A DNA stretch of 64,000 nt from Hafnia psychrotolerans (GTDB taxonomy: Bacteria > Pseudomonadota > Gammaproteobacteria > Enterobacterales > Enterobacteriaceae): contig NZ_BMFZ01000001.1 of assembly GCF_014639435.1 (NCBI RefSeq), positions 234,748 through 298,747 on the forward strand, given 5' to 3'. The notes under the pieces are model-generated. The model did not search any database. It was given only the letters and a program-made list of their open reading frames with translations, and was not told the origin of the DNA. A program made the translations under genes and the position numbers. This document shows positions 19,144-29,382 of the stretch, one piece after another; position 1 is the first letter of the stretch; each line of letters begins with the position of its first letter.

Positions 19144-19564
19144 AAGATTTCTAACCTCTTGTTCTCAATGAAAAGCCTTACTCTGCAGGCAATAATGCTG
19201 CAGATAATAGCAAACTCGCCGCACGGAGAACACGCCTACTGCACACCTTGCGGATCGAAGCACAAGTTTATCGGGCATTAATGCGAAGCGTTATCGCCAT
19301 CGTGCGCTTTGTGTGGGTATCGCCTGTCTCTGCGTTTAATACGAGTGCTCACAAATATGAGATAAAGTTATCGATTTTACTAAATATTGCGCTGATATCG
19401 CCGATAAATGATGCGAGAGGAATCTCAATATAATAAAGAAATCGATGCCCTGAGAGGTGTTCAACCATATCCCGAGACTCAAACCTGACGGGGGTATGTT
19501 TTGATTCTCAGCATCCCTATTAATCCTCAAAAAAGAGACGTTATTGTTTCGCGAGAGGTACATT
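19144..19564. other. fldA / chemoreceptor divergent intergenic region
   Basis: A 421-bp gap with no gene. The left part should carry the fldA promoter (minus strand). The right part carries a FliA-type promoter for the chemoreceptor at 19381, leaving a leader of about 150 bases, and the ribosome-binding site GAGAGG at 19550. Confidence 0.6.
19381..19407 (+). promoter_or_regulatory. Flagellar sigma-28 (FliA) promoter for the chemoreceptor
   Basis: TAAATATT and GCCGATAA are separated by exactly 11 bases, matching the FliA consensus TAAAGTTT-N11-GCCGATAA, with a perfect -10 element and a TAAA -35 core. Confidence 0.8.
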
Positions 19565-21229
19565 GTGCAATTTTTGAAAAACATTACGATCAGAACAGCG
19601 TTGCTTTCAATACTCGGTATATTTTGCGTTATGTGGGCTGGTGTATCTCTTTACACCGTTAGCTCACTCAACACACTGACTCAAAACACCAAGAGCAGTT
19701 CTGAACTCGTCAACAATATGTCGTTGATCAACAAAGGGAATGATCAGTATTTCCGTATGGTAACCCGTTTAAGTCGCGCAGTGGGGCAGCTTCAGGCTGA
19801 CCCAACCCAAGGGCCGGAGATTTTTGATACCGCAAAGCAAGCCCTTGATGCCATGACTCAGGCTCTGGCAGATTTTAAGACTGTCCCTCATCCGGGTCTG
19901 GAAGAGGCGGCGATTCAGGAATTGGTCACCCGTTGGGAGAGTCTTGTTACACAAGGTGTGATGCCGTTATTTGAGGCCGCCAACAGTAAAAATATCGATG
20001 CGTATAATCAGTTAGCGAATTCAACGGTACCGTCACTGAGCCGCAATTTCGGTGCTGCAATGGGGAAAGTCAGCAGCCAGATTGCGGTGAACTTCAGCGC
20101 TGCGCAAACTCAATCCAACCGTCTAACGATGTTGAGTAAAGTGATCCAGTTGACGGCGTTTGGGATCGGCCTGGTTCTCTTGTTGCTGACTGACCGTTAT
20201 TTGGTGATGGCATTAGTTAAACCGCTGGATAAAATCCGTGAGCAATTTGCGCATATTGAACGAGGCGACCTGACGCATGAATTGGAGGAGTTCGGTAAAA
20301 ACTGCACAGGCAAACTGATCCCGTTGCTTAATTCGATGCAGGCCAGTCTGATCAATACAGTACAAACCATTCGTAACAGTACTCACAGTCTTTATCAGGG
20401 AGCGTCAGAGATATCAGCCGGAAACAATGATCTTTCATCACGCACCGAGCAGCAGGCATCGGCTCTTGAAGAGACGGCAGCCAGCATAGAGCAGCTCACT
20501 GCGACAGTGAAACATAATACTGACAATGCCCATCATGCCAGCCAGTTGGTCGTGGAAGCCTCTTCGACTGCCCGTAAAGGTGGCAGCATTGTGGCTGATG
20601 TTGTCAGCACGATGAAAGAGATCTCTGGCAGTTCCAAGAAGATCGCTGAGATCACCTCCGTCATTAACAGTATCGCTTTTCAAACCAATATCTTGGCGCT
20701 GAATGCCGCTGTTGAAGCTGCCCGTGCCGGTGAACAGGGACGCGGTTTTGCTGTGGTCGCCAGCGAAGTTCGGAATTTAGCGCAACGTAGTGCACAGGCT
20801 GCCAAAGAGATCGAACAACTGATCAGTGAGTCGGTATCAAGAGTTGACAGTGGATCAAAATTGGTGGAAACCGCCGGCTCGACCATGGATGACGTGGTGC
20901 GATCGATAACGCACGTCACTGACATCATGGCTGAAATTGCCTCGGCGTCAGATGAGCAAAGCAAGGGCATTAGTCAGGTTGCCATTGCCGTCACACAAAT
21001 GGACAGTGTCACCCAGCAGAACGCTGCGCTGGTTGAAGAAGCATCACAGGCTGCGGTATCGCTGGAAGAACAGGCTTCATTGCTCAACAACGTGGTGGCG
21101 ACGTTTAAGCTGAAAGACAACCTCTCTCGCGTTGGGGCAAAGCCAAACAGCGCGATTTCTGCGCCATTATTGCGGCCTGATACGGGAATGATTTCGGTAA
21201 AAAGTTCTGAAAACTGGGAAAAATTTTGA
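19565..21229 (+). CDS. Methyl-accepting chemotaxis protein
   Basis: A transmembrane chemoreceptor. The 554-residue protein has TM1 (about 8-30), a periplasmic four-helix sensor region (about 33-185), TM2 (about 190-210), a HAMP domain and a long cytoplasmic signalling domain with methylation segments ([18 protein letters not shown]) and the conserved tip around [29 protein letters not shown]. It ends NWEKF, a variant of the NWETF tail that tethers CheR and CheB, so it should be a full-function receptor. GTG at 19565 is preferred (GAGAGG seven bases upstream) over an in-frame TTG at 19544. The ligand is unknown; the arginine pattern of aspartate-sensing Tar is not cleanly conserved. Confidence 0.92.
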   Translation: MQFLKNITIRTALLSILGIFCVMWAGVSLYTVSSLNTLTQNTKSSSELVNNMSLINKGNDQYFRMVTRLSRAVGQLQADPTQGPEIFDTAKQALDAMTQALADFKTVPHPGLEEAAIQELVTRWESLVTQGVMPLFEAANSKNIDAYNQLANSTVPSLSRNFGAAMGKVSSQIAVNFSAAQTQSNRLTMLSKVIQLTAFGIGLVLLLLTDRYLVMALVKPLDKIREQFAHIERGDLTHELEEFGKNCTGKLIPLLNSMQASLINTVQTIRNSTHSLYQGASEISAGNNDLSSRTEQQASALEETAASIEQLTATVKHNTDNAHHASQLVVEASSTARKGGSIVADVVSTMKEISGSSKKIAEITSVINSIAFQTNILALNAAVEAARAGEQGRGFAVVASEVRNLAQRSAQAAKEIEQLISESVSRVDSGSKLVETAGSTMDDVVRSITHVTDIMAEIASASDEQSKGISQVAIAVTQMDSVTQQNAALVEEASQAAVSLEEQASLLNNVVATFKLKDNLSRVGAKPNSAISAPLLRPDTGMISVKSSENWEKF

Positions 21230-21316
21230 GTGATGTAGTGAACATGTTGTGAAGTGGGAAGTCTTGAATTAAAAAGAGAAACCAACGGGTAGCCAGAAAG
21301 GGGTACCCGTATTCAA

Positions 21317-21598
21317 TCAGCCTTGATGACCGTTAAGATGGGCTAAAAGCATCTCTTCAATCAATTCGCTACGACTGATATTGCGTTCTTCTGCCAGCTT
21401 ATTGAGCGTATCAACAGCCTCAGCATTCATTTTCAGCTCTACGCGACGCAAACCACTCGCTTTATCTCGACGTAACTGGTTGCGCTTGTTGATCCTGAGC
21501 TGTTCATCACGGGATAGCGGATTTGTTTTTGGACGTCCCGGACGGCGGTCATCTGCGAACAGATCAATCGTCGTGCGATCCAGTTGTTCTTTTGCCAT
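21317..21598 (-). CDS. ybfE: YbfE family ribbon-helix-helix protein
   Basis: A 93-residue basic protein matching E. coli YbfE (97 aa), which belongs to the LexA regulon there. Residues 15-45 are rich in arginine and lysine (RRPGRPKTNPLSRDEQ), and the C-terminal half (VELKMNAEAVDTLNKLAEE, SRSELIEEML) looks like a ribbon-helix-helix fold. The frame stays open to 21640, but MAKEQ is the conserved start. No CTGT-N8-ACAG LexA box was seen upstream. Molecular role unknown. Confidence 0.85.
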   Translation of the reverse strand: MAKEQLDRTTIDLFADDRRPGRPKTNPLSRDEQLRINKRNQLRRDKASGLRRVELKMNAEAVDTLNKLAEERNISRSELIEEMLLAHLNGHQG

Positions 21599-21857
21599 AG
21601 GTAGCGGTACAACCAGGAAAGTTACATCGGAAAACGGCACGCCGTTTCAGACGGTTGCCTTATATATTTCGGGTTAAATAACCCTAACCCTATTTGCCCT
21701 GCACCACGCGGTACAACAGAGCGTGAGAAGGCAAAATTTCAGCGCGCAATCATACCCCAGCCACGCTGGGGTTCACAACGGTTAAAAGCCCTGAATTATG
21801 GCTAAGTGGTTAAGTTATGCAGCCTTTTTGCACAATTTATCCCCAGCTTATTAAACA

Positions 21858-22628
21858 TCAGGCTTCATCGATGAAACGGTGTACAGCACGCAGTACGGCT
21901 TCAGGTTTTTCGGCATGTACCCAATGGCCGGTTCCGGCCACCACATGCGCCCGCGCCTGCGGAAATTGACTGGCAATGGCGTCGCGATATTTATCCTGTA
22001 CATAAGGCGAAAGTCCTCCGCGAATAAACAGCGTCGGATGCGGCCATGCAGGAATGTTCTCCCAGCCGGTGATCTTTTCGTACTCGTCCATCAATACAGG
22101 CACATTAAAACGCCATTCTCCCTGTTGGAATGATTTCAGCAGGAACTGAATCACGCCTTCCTCCTTTATATACTCACGCATACATGCGGCGGCGGCACTG
22201 CGATCGCTGATGCTGGCATGGGTTACGGCGTTAATAGCGGCAAATATCTCGTCGTGGCGGTGCGTCTGGTAATCCACCGGTGCCACGTCAATGACCACCA
22301 GTTTTGCTACCCGATCTGGGGCCAGCGCGGTCATCGCCATCGCAGCTTTACCGCCCATGGAATGGCCGATAACAAGAGCTTTCTGTAAACCCACATCATC
22401 CATTGTTTCCAGTAAATCCTCCGCCATTGCTGCGTAAGACATATCATGGGAACGTCCTGATTGACCGTGATTACGCATATCGACCTGCAACAAGCTATGC
22501 TGTTGTTTCAGGTCACGAGCCAGCACGCCTAGGTTATCCAGCGTGCCGAACAAACCGTGGATCAGCAAAACTGGTAAGGTGGCTATTTCTGGTGTGGCGG
22601 ATCCTTGCAGACGGTAATGTAATTTCAT
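21858..22628 (-). CDS. ybfF: Alpha/beta-hydrolase esterase YbfF
   Basis: Cytoplasmic acyl esterase (E. coli YbfF acts on short acyl esters and acyl-CoAs). The 256-residue protein has the oxyanion segment HGLFG, the nucleophile elbow GHSMGG (serine about 92) and the catalytic histidine in GTGHWVHAEKP. The start at MKLHYR aligns with the E. coli start; in-frame ATGs at 22640 and 22658 would add 4 or 10 residues, and none has a clear ribosome-binding site. Divergent from seqA. Confidence 0.92.
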   Translation of the reverse strand: MKLHYRLQGSATPEIATLPVLLIHGLFGTLDNLGVLARDLKQQHSLLQVDMRNHGQSGRSHDMSYAAMAEDLLETMDDVGLQKALVIGHSMGGKAAMAMTALAPDRVAKLVVIDVAPVDYQTHRHDEIFAAINAVTHASISDRSAAAACMREYIKEEGVIQFLLKSFQQGEWRFNVPVLMDEYEKITGWENIPAWPHPTLFIRGGLSPYVQDKYRDAIASQFPQARAHVVAGTGHWVHAEKPEAVLRAVHRFIDEA

Positions 22629-22876
22629 GGCGAAGTTCATACAGAGAAACAATCTCATTAGGTTATCATGAGTGGCTGAAAATTTTTAAAACGGAAAGTT
22701 TTCTGTGAGACAACTGAGTGGGATATGACAGTGCTGAGCCAACAGATGAGTGCGCGAGAGGGAAGTAGGGTTAAATCTGCTTTTTGTGCCGCGCCACTAT
22801 TCAGCTGTTTGCTGGTGCAGATAAATTTGTATAATCCTTTCAAATGAATTTAGTAGAAAAACAGTACTGGAAAAAG

Positions 22877-23437
22877 ATGAAAACTATTGAGGTTGACGAA
22901 GAACTCTACCGTTATATTGCCAGCCATACGCAGCATATTGGTGAAACAGCGTCGGATATTTTGCGCCGTATGCTGAAGTTTTCTGCAGGTCAGGAAGTGA
23001 AGTCTACACCTGCCGTTGCGAGCTCAGCGGCGTCGGTTGTTGCTGCCGCCCAAGAGAGAGCCCCTGCGGTTGCTGCTAACACCGCGCGTGACAAAGTTCG
23101 TGCTGTGCGAGAACTGCTGCTTTCTGATGAGTACGCGGAGCAGACCAAAGCCGTAAACCGTTTTATGCTTATTCTGTCTACGCTGTATTGCCTGAATCCT
23201 AAAGAATTCGCTGTCGCGACAGATTCCCTTCGTGGCCGCACGCGCACCTATTTTGCTGGTGACCAGCAAACGCTGTTGCAAAATGGCATTCATACCAAAC
23301 CTAAACACGTTCCCGGAACGCCGTATTGGGTGATCACAAATACCAACACAGGTCGCAAACGCAGCATGATTGAACACATCATGCAATTGATGCAGTTCCC
23401 GGTGGAGCTGACAGACAAAGTGTGCGGCACCCTCTAA
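22877..23437 (+). CDS. seqA: Negative modulator of replication initiation SeqA
   Basis: Binds hemimethylated GATC sites and sequesters oriC after replication starts. The 186-residue protein begins [11 protein letters not shown], with the N-terminal multimerisation region (1-35), an alanine-rich variable linker (about 40-75) and the C-terminal DNA-binding domain with GRTRTYF and the TNTNTGRK loop that contacts methylated adenine. The linker differs most from E. coli (181 aa). Start at 22877 chosen from conservation; an upstream in-frame ATG at 22844 adds 11 unconserved residues. Followed 25 bases later by pgm. Confidence 0.96.
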   Translation: MKTIEVDEELYRYIASHTQHIGETASDILRRMLKFSAGQEVKSTPAVASSAASVVAAAQERAPAVAANTARDKVRAVRELLLSDEYAEQTKAVNRFMLILSTLYCLNPKEFAVATDSLRGRTRTYFAGDQQTLLQNGIHTKPKHVPGTPYWVITNTNTGRKRSMIEHIMQLMQFPVELTDKVCGTL

Positions 23438-23462
23438 TTTTCAGCATAAGGGAGAAGCGTCC

Positions 23463-25106
23463 GTGGCTAATCACCCCCGTGCAGGGCAACCTGCTAAGCA
23501 AAGCGATTTGATTAACGTGGCGCAGTTGACGTCACAATATTTCGTGCTGCAACCCGACCCAGCGAATACTGCGCATGCGGTGAAATTCGGTACTTCCGGC
23601 CACCGAGGCAGCGCAGAGCGCCACAGCTTTAACGAGAATCACATTCTGGCCATCGCTCAGGCGATCGCCGAAGTGCGTAAAGAGCATGGTACTACCGGTC
23701 CGTGCTACGTGGGCAAAGATACCCATGCGCTGTCGGAGCCGGCTTTTATTTCTGTGCTGGAAGTGCTGACCGCTAACGGCGTTGACGTTATCGTTCAGGA
23801 AGACAACGGCTTCACGCCGACGCCTGCGGTATCGCATGCGATCCTCACCCATAATCTTAAAGGCGGCGCACTGGCTGATGGCATTGTTATCACGCCATCA
23901 CACAACCCTCCTGAAGATGGTGGCATCAAATATAATCCTACCAACGGCGGACCGGCTGATACCGATCTGACGTCGGTGATTGAAAAACGTGCCAACGCTC
24001 TGCTGGCCGCTAAACTCGACGGTGTACAGCGCCAGACTCTGGATGCTGCCTGGAAAAGCGGACACCTGACTGCGATTGATTTAGTTCAGCCTTACATTGA
24101 AGGCTTGGGCGATATCGTTGACATGAAAGCGATTCAGAAAGCGGGCCTGAAGCTGGGCGTTGATCCGCTTGGTGGCTCCGGTATTGAATACTGGAAACGC
24201 ATCGCGGCACATTATCAGCTAGATTTAACGCTGGTGAATGACTCGGTAGACCAAACTTTCCGCTTCATGCATCTCGACCATGACGGAGTGATCCGCATGG
24301 ACTGTTCGTCTGAATTTGCCATGGCTGGCCTGCTGGCTCTGCGTGACAAGTTCGAGCTGGCCTTTGCCAATGATCCGGACTATGACCGTCACGGTATCGT
24401 CACGCCGAAAGGGTTGATGAATCCGAACCACTATCTGGCCGTTGCTATCCAATATCTATTCCAGCATCGCCCGCAATGGGGCAAAGAGGTGGCTGTAGGT
24501 AAAACGCTGGTGTCCAGCGCGATGATCGACCGCGTGGTCGAAGATTTGGGCCGTAAGCTGGTGGAAGTGCCAGTTGGTTTCAAATGGTTCGTTGACGGTC
24601 TGTTCGATGGCAGCTTTGGTTTCGGTGGTGAAGAGAGTGCGGGGGCTTCCTTCCTGCGCTTTGATGGTACGCCTTGGTCTACGGACAAAGACGGTATCAT
24701 CATGTGCTTGCTGGCGGCGGAGATCACGGCCGTCACCGGTAAAAATCCGCAGGAACATTACGATGAGCTGGCTGCCCGTTTCGGCGCACCAAGCTACAAC
24801 CGTATTCAGGCACCGGCCACGCATGCACAGAAAGCGGCGTTGTCTAAACTTTCACCTGAACAGGTAACCGCTGACACTTTGGCTGGCGACCCGATCACCG
24901 CGCGTCTGACGAATGCACCGGGTAATGGTGCTTCTATTGGCGGTCTGAAAGTGATGACAAAAAATGGCTGGTTCGCCGCGCGCCCGTCGGGTACAGAAGA
25001 AGCTTACAAGATTTACTGTGAAAGTTTCCTCGGTGCTGAACACCGGGAAAAAATTGAGAAAGAAGCTGTGGATATTGTCAGCAAAGTGCTTGCCGACGCG
25101 AAGTAA
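23463..25106 (+). CDS. pgm: Phosphoglucomutase (alpha-D-glucose-specific)
   Basis: Interconverts glucose-1-phosphate and glucose-6-phosphate, for glycogen, UDP-glucose and galactose metabolism. The 547-residue protein has the phosphoserine loop [11 protein letters not shown] near residue 145, the magnesium loop DPDYDRHG near 305 and the phosphate-binding ARPSGTE near the C terminus. The start codon is GTG with AAGGGAGAAG upstream. It forms a two-gene unit with seqA, as in E. coli. Confidence 0.96.
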   Translation: MANHPRAGQPAKQSDLINVAQLTSQYFVLQPDPANTAHAVKFGTSGHRGSAERHSFNENHILAIAQAIAEVRKEHGTTGPCYVGKDTHALSEPAFISVLEVLTANGVDVIVQEDNGFTPTPAVSHAILTHNLKGGALADGIVITPSHNPPEDGGIKYNPTNGGPADTDLTSVIEKRANALLAAKLDGVQRQTLDAAWKSGHLTAIDLVQPYIEGLGDIVDMKAIQKAGLKLGVDPLGGSGIEYWKRIAAHYQLDLTLVNDSVDQTFRFMHLDHDGVIRMDCSSEFAMAGLLALRDKFELAFANDPDYDRHGIVTPKGLMNPNHYLAVAIQYLFQHRPQWGKEVAVGKTLVSSAMIDRVVEDLGRKLVEVPVGFKWFVDGLFDGSFGFGGEESAGASFLRFDGTPWSTDKDGIIMCLLAAEITAVTGKNPQEHYDELAARFGAPSYNRIQAPATHAQKAALSKLSPEQVTADTLAGDPITARLTNAPGNGASIGGLKVMTKNGWFAARPSGTEEAYKIYCESFLGAEHREKIEKEAVDIVSKVLADAK

Positions 25107-25129
25107 GCTAGTTTCTAATCCTTATCAAA

Positions 25130-25156
25130 AGCGCTGAATATTCAGCGCTTTTTTTA
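25130..25156 (+). terminator. Terminator of seqA-pgm
   Basis: A perfect 20-bp palindrome AGCGCTGAATATTCAGCGCT followed by seven T residues. Confidence 0.92.
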
Positions 25157-25189
25157 TGTCTGTTGTTTAGAAATAAAAAAGATATATCT

Positions 25190-25309
25190 AAATGACACCA
25201 CTTTTAAGGATCGTATCTATGTTAAGTAAACTGTTTGAAGGCCGTCATTTATCTGATGCTGCTCGAAGAGCAGGGTTTCTTCGAAGCGGTCGCGACCACG
25301 GCACCTTAA
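25190..25309 (+). other. Unassigned stretch between pgm and kdpE, possible gene relic
   Basis: Between the pgm terminator and the kdpE stop, an ATG at 25219 preceded by AAGGATCG opens a frame that runs into kdpE antisense, and a second frame from 25256 (MLLEEQGFFEAVATTAP, stop at 25309) has protein-like composition. Together they could be a frameshifted remnant, but neither was recognised. Confidence 0.2.
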
Positions 25310-25995
25310 GGCAGAAAGCGGTAGCCGACACCCGTTTCAGTCAGCAGATGACGTGGACGGGTGGCATCTGCTTCCAGTTTCTGGCGCAAATGGCCCATAT
25401 AAATACGCAGATAGTGATTGTGTTCGACGTAGTTCGGGCCCCAGACATGGCTCAATAACTGGCGTTGAGTGATCACTTTACCGCTGTTAGCCAGCAGCTC
25501 AGCCAACAGGCGAAATTCAATCGGTGTCAGGTGACAATCTTCCCCGCTTCGCTGAACGCGGCGGTTGATTAAATCTACCGTGACATCTGAAAAGGTGACC
25601 AGTGGGCTCTCTTGGTTACCGCCCGCATGCCGACGCAACGCCACGCGTACCCTGGCCAGCAACTCGCCGACGCCAAATGGCTTAGTCAGAAAGTCATCGG
25701 CACCCGCATCCAGTGCGGCAATCTTGTCCTCTTCGCGGGTTCGGGCCGACAGCACGATCACCGGGATACTGCTCCAGTGGCGCAAATCACGAATGTACGT
25801 CAGGCCATCACCGTCCGGCAAACCGAGATCGAGAATAATCAGATCCGGTTTGCGGGTGCCGGCTTCAATCAATCCTCGTTGCAGTGTATCGCTCTCAAAT
25901 ACGCGTAAACCTTCTCCTTCCAGCGCGGTACGGACAAAACGCCGGATCTCTTTTTCATCTTCAACAATCAAAATATTAATGGGGGAAGCAGTCAC
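25306..25995 (-). CDS. kdpE: Response regulator KdpE
   Basis: Activates kdpFABC on potassium limitation or osmotic shock. The 229-residue OmpR-type regulator has a receiver domain (about 5-120, phospho-acceptor aspartate in LILDLGLPDGDG, and lysine in FLTKPFGVGEL) and a winged-helix DNA-binding domain (about 130-225). It overlaps the end of kdpD by 4 bases, so translation is probably coupled. Last gene of kdpFABCDE. Confidence 0.96.
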   Translation of the reverse strand: MTASPINILIVEDEKEIRRFVRTALEGEGLRVFESDTLQRGLIEAGTRKPDLIILDLGLPDGDGLTYIRDLRHWSSIPVIVLSARTREEDKIAALDAGADDFLTKPFGVGELLARVRVALRRHAGGNQESPLVTFSDVTVDLINRRVQRSGEDCHLTPIEFRLLAELLANSGKVITQRQLLSHVWGPNYVEHNHYLRIYMGHLRQKLEADATRPRHLLTETGVGYRFLP

Positions 25996-28688
25996 AGATC
26001 CTCTTTCATGTCAGTTTCCATTTCGGGCAGACTTTCGAGCGGCAGACGGAAGCGGAAACGCGCACCGCCGTTCGGACCATTTTCGGCCCAAATCCGTCCG
26101 TCGTGCACATCAATAATGGCACGACAAATCGCTAACCCCAAGCCTACGCCCGGTATTGCGGATTCTTTATTACCGCGAGAGAACTTGTCGAAGATGGCAC
26201 GTTCACTGCCGGGCACGATCCCCGGGCCGTTATCCCATACTTCCATCTCCAGCCAGTCGTCCAACGGCGTGGCACGGATACCGATGATGGCTCCGGTGCC
26301 TGCATATTTATGGGCATTCTCCAGCAGGTTGATGAACACGCGTTCGAGCAGGCTGCCATCGCAGTTGACCAGCAATAACGTCTCTGGCAATGCGATCTTT
26401 ATTTCATGGGAACTGAGCACGGTTTCCAGCATTCGCAAGGCGCTGCCGACAATCTCCTCGACCGACTGCCACTCTTTACGCAGATTAAAACCGCCTGATT
26501 GAATCCGCGCCATATCCAGTAAATTGTTCACCAGACGCGTGGTACTCAATACCTGTTGGCGGATCTGGTTGGCTTGCGGGCCGTGTTTTGACCCCTCAGC
26601 CGCCAGATCCAGGGTCAGTATTTCGGCCTGACCAAATAGCACGGTCAGCGGCGTACGCAAATCATGGGAGAGGGCGGACAGCAGGGAGTTACGGAGTTGC
26701 TCTCGTTCGGTGTCGAGTCGTGCAGATTCAGCGCTGGCCGACAGATGCAGGCGCTCCAGGGCGTTGGCAATCAGTACGGTAAAGGTCTGTAACAACCGCT
26801 GCTGTTCCGGCACCATCAGTTGGCGCACGTTAGCTGGCTCAACCGCCAGTAGACCGAGTGATTGACCGGATGCCACCAGCGGTAGAAGCTGATAAGGCAC
26901 GCCTGGCAGGGTATCGGTGCCGGCCCCGGCGGGCATCTGTTTATCGAAACTCCAGCGTGCTATGGCGTCATCCACCATAATGCTGGCGCCTTCTGCGAAA
27001 GCGGCCAGCTGTAAACTGCCATTCTCCTGCGGCAACAGCACCGCTGTTTTGGCGTTAAGACTGGAGGAGATAAAGTGGCGGCTGGTCTGTGCAACGGTCT
27101 CTGGCGTCAGCGCCTGACTCAGTCCTTTTGACATCTCATAAAGATGTTGCGCCCGTTTTTCGCGGTGGCGGGCGATGCGTGCCTGATAGCGGACTCCGGC
27201 GGTCAGATTACCAATCAAAATACCGACAATCAGCATAACCACGAAGGTCACCAGGTATTGCGCGTCAGTGACCGCCAGTGAACCGCGTGGCTGCACGAAG
27301 AACAAATCAAAGCTGACGACGTTGATCACGGCCGCCAGCGCTGACGGCCAACGACCATAAAACAGTGCCACGACGACCACACCGAGTAGGTAGACCATGA
27401 CCAGGTTGGCTTGATCGAAGGTGGGTAACAGCCACTGGGAAAACACAGTGATCACTGCACACAACGCTACGGCAACTGCGCAGCCTTGCAGCTGGCGGCT
27501 GAATTTCTCGGCGAAAGTACGCACATCATGCTCTTTACGCGTCTGGACCTGCGGGGCATCTTCCAGCCCGACAATGATCAGATCCAAATCCGGGCCGATG
27601 CGGGCCAGACGGTCAGCGAAACTGCCGCCTATTCTCCAGCGTTGCTCTTTACGGCGGCCCATGATGATTTTGCCCAGCCGGTGTTCACGAGCGTAGCGTA
27701 AAATCCCCTGATCCTCCTGCGGGTCCGAGAGGGTAGCGGTTTCAGCGCCCAGTTCCTGGGCCAGTTTCAGCGAGCGTAAAATCCCCCGGCGCTGGCCTTC
27801 CGGTAGGCGGTGCAGACGCGGTGTTTCAACATAAACCGCGTGCCAGACGCAGCCCAATTTGGCGGCCAGACGCGAGGCCACGCGCACCAGTTTTTCATTG
27901 CCGCCGCCATGTCCAATGCACAACAGCAACGCATCGCGAGTATGCAATACGCGGTGAACACCCCGATCATCACGGTATTCGCGCATCTGGCCATCAACCC
28001 GGTCGGCGGTACGGCGCAGCGCCAGCTCACGCAGGGCAATCAGGTTGCCTTTACGGAAAAAATGCTCAATGGCGCGCTCGGCCTGACCGGGAATATAGAC
28101 TTTGCCCTCTTTCAGACGCTGACGCAGCGAATCGGGCGGCAGGTCTACCAGGACCACTTCGGTAGCATCATCAAACAGGCGATCAGGCACGGTTTCACGA
28201 ATAAGAATGCCAGTGACGCCGCTGACCACATCATTCAGGCTTTCCAGATGCTGGACGTTGACGGTGGTGAAGACGTCAATACCCGCGTCGAGTAACTCTT
28301 CAATATCTTGCCAGCGTTTGGGGTGGCGTGAACCCGCGGCATTACTGTGCGCCAGTTCGTCCATGAGAATCAGTGCCGGATGGCGGGCGAGGGCAGCATC
28401 AAGATCAAACTCCTGCACCTGACGCCCACGATGTTGAATACGCTTCAGCGGCAATAGGCTCAGGCCCGGCAGCATCGCTTCGGTCTCTTTACGGCCATGA
28501 GTTTCCACCACGCCGATCAGAACGTCCAGACCCGTGACACGCAGTTGTTTTGCCTCCTGTAACATGGCGTAAGTCTTCCCGACGCCAGCGCAGGCACCGA
28601 AAAAGACCTTCAACTGCCCGCGAGGTTTCTCATTGGCTAGTGCCAGAAGAGTATCCGGGTCGGGTCGGTTTGATTCTTCAACCATCAT
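25992..28688 (-). CDS. kdpD: Sensor histidine kinase KdpD
   Basis: Membrane sensor of potassium and turgor. The 898-residue protein has an N-terminal KdpD domain with a Walker A motif GACAGVGKTY (near 32) and Walker B-like LILMDELAHSN, a Usp-like domain (about 250-370), four transmembrane helices (about 400-500), a GAF-like region, and the kinase core with the H box SHDLRTPL, the N box NLLENAHKYAG and a G box GVGLGLA. E. coli KdpD is 894. It sits 63 bases after kdpC and overlaps kdpE. Confidence 0.96.
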   Translation of the reverse strand: MMVEESNRPDPDTLLALANEKPRGQLKVFFGACAGVGKTYAMLQEAKQLRVTGLDVLIGVVETHGRKETEAMLPGLSLLPLKRIQHRGRQVQEFDLDAALARHPALILMDELAHSNAAGSRHPKRWQDIEELLDAGIDVFTTVNVQHLESLNDVVSGVTGILIRETVPDRLFDDATEVVLVDLPPDSLRQRLKEGKVYIPGQAERAIEHFFRKGNLIALRELALRRTADRVDGQMREYRDDRGVHRVLHTRDALLLCIGHGGGNEKLVRVASRLAAKLGCVWHAVYVETPRLHRLPEGQRRGILRSLKLAQELGAETATLSDPQEDQGILRYAREHRLGKIIMGRRKEQRWRIGGSFADRLARIGPDLDLIIVGLEDAPQVQTRKEHDVRTFAEKFSRQLQGCAVAVALCAVITVFSQWLLPTFDQANLVMVYLLGVVVVALFYGRWPSALAAVINVVSFDLFFVQPRGSLAVTDAQYLVTFVVMLIVGILIGNLTAGVRYQARIARHREKRAQHLYEMSKGLSQALTPETVAQTSRHFISSSLNAKTAVLLPQENGSLQLAAFAEGASIMVDDAIARWSFDKQMPAGAGTDTLPGVPYQLLPLVASGQSLGLLAVEPANVRQLMVPEQQRLLQTFTVLIANALERLHLSASAESARLDTEREQLRNSLLSALSHDLRTPLTVLFGQAEILTLDLAAEGSKHGPQANQIRQQVLSTTRLVNNLLDMARIQSGGFNLRKEWQSVEEIVGSALRMLETVLSSHEIKIALPETLLLVNCDGSLLERVFINLLENAHKYAGTGAIIGIRATPLDDWLEMEVWDNGPGIVPGSERAIFDKFSRGNKESAIPGVGLGLAICRAIIDVHDGRIWAENGPNGGARFRFRLPLESLPEMETDMKEDL

Positions 28689-28751
28689 GATCCTTGTTTA
28701 ATTTAATGCCGAACGGGCGCAGCTTGCTGCGCCCTGAATAGATTCGGCTGG

Positions 28752-29360
28752 CTACTGTGCTGGCTTTATTTGATCCAATGCATGGTTTAATTGCACCACA
28801 TTCACCACGGTTGGGCCGAGAAAATTCACCAGCGGCGAGGCGGTATTATCATCAATCAATTTAGTCACTTGCGCCACCGTTAAACCACGGGCGCTGGCGA
28901 CGCGCTGAGTCTGCCATTGTGCCGCTTCCACAGAGATTTGCGGGTCTAAACCACTGGCGGATGCTGTGACCAGATCCACCGGAACCTGTGGTGAACTTTG
29001 CGGATTGGCCCGGCGCAGTGCCGCCACGCGATCAGCCACGGCTTTGTCCAGCGCCGGATTGCTCACTGCCAGGTTGCTGCCACCGGATGCCATTGCATTA
29101 TAGGGTGTATCGGATGTCGCCGACGGGCGTCCCCAGAAATAGTTATTGTGGGTAAAATTCTGCCCAATCAGTTCAGAGCCTATTAATTTATCACCGTCCA
29201 TAATCAGTGACCCTTGCGCCTGCTTATGGAACAGGGCAGTTGAAATGCCGGTAGTGATCAGCGGGTAAATTACCCCGGTCGCCAGCGTCAGTAATATCAT
29301 CATCACGATAGCCGGACGGAGATAACTGTGGCGGGTACTTTTGATTGTCGTAACAGACAT
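28752..29360 (-). CDS. kdpC: Potassium-transporting ATPase subunit KdpC
   Basis: Single-span subunit that stabilises ATP and potassium binding in KdpFABC. The 202-residue protein has one N-terminal membrane helix (about 15-37) and the conserved block [17 protein letters not shown], then [11 protein letters not shown] and [10 protein letters not shown]. The start MSVTT is preferred: GAGG lies nine bases upstream, whereas the ATGs at 29366 and 29375 are too close to it or lack a site. Follows kdpB by 22 bases. Confidence 0.94.
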   Translation of the reverse strand: MSVTTIKSTRHSYLRPAIVMMILLTLATGVIYPLITTGISTALFHKQAQGSLIMDGDKLIGSELIGQNFTHNNYFWGRPSATSDTPYNAMASGGSNLAVSNPALDKAVADRVAALRRANPQSSPQVPVDLVTASASGLDPQISVEAAQWQTQRVASARGLTVAQVTKLIDDNTASPLVNFLGPTVVNVVQLNHALDQIKPAQ

Positions 29361-29382
29361 GTGCATTGTCCTCAAAGAAAGC

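Noticed and set aside
21599-21857. LexA box upstream of ybfE
   Set aside because: Expected from E. coli, but no CTGT-N8-ACAG sequence was found upstream of the ybfE start.
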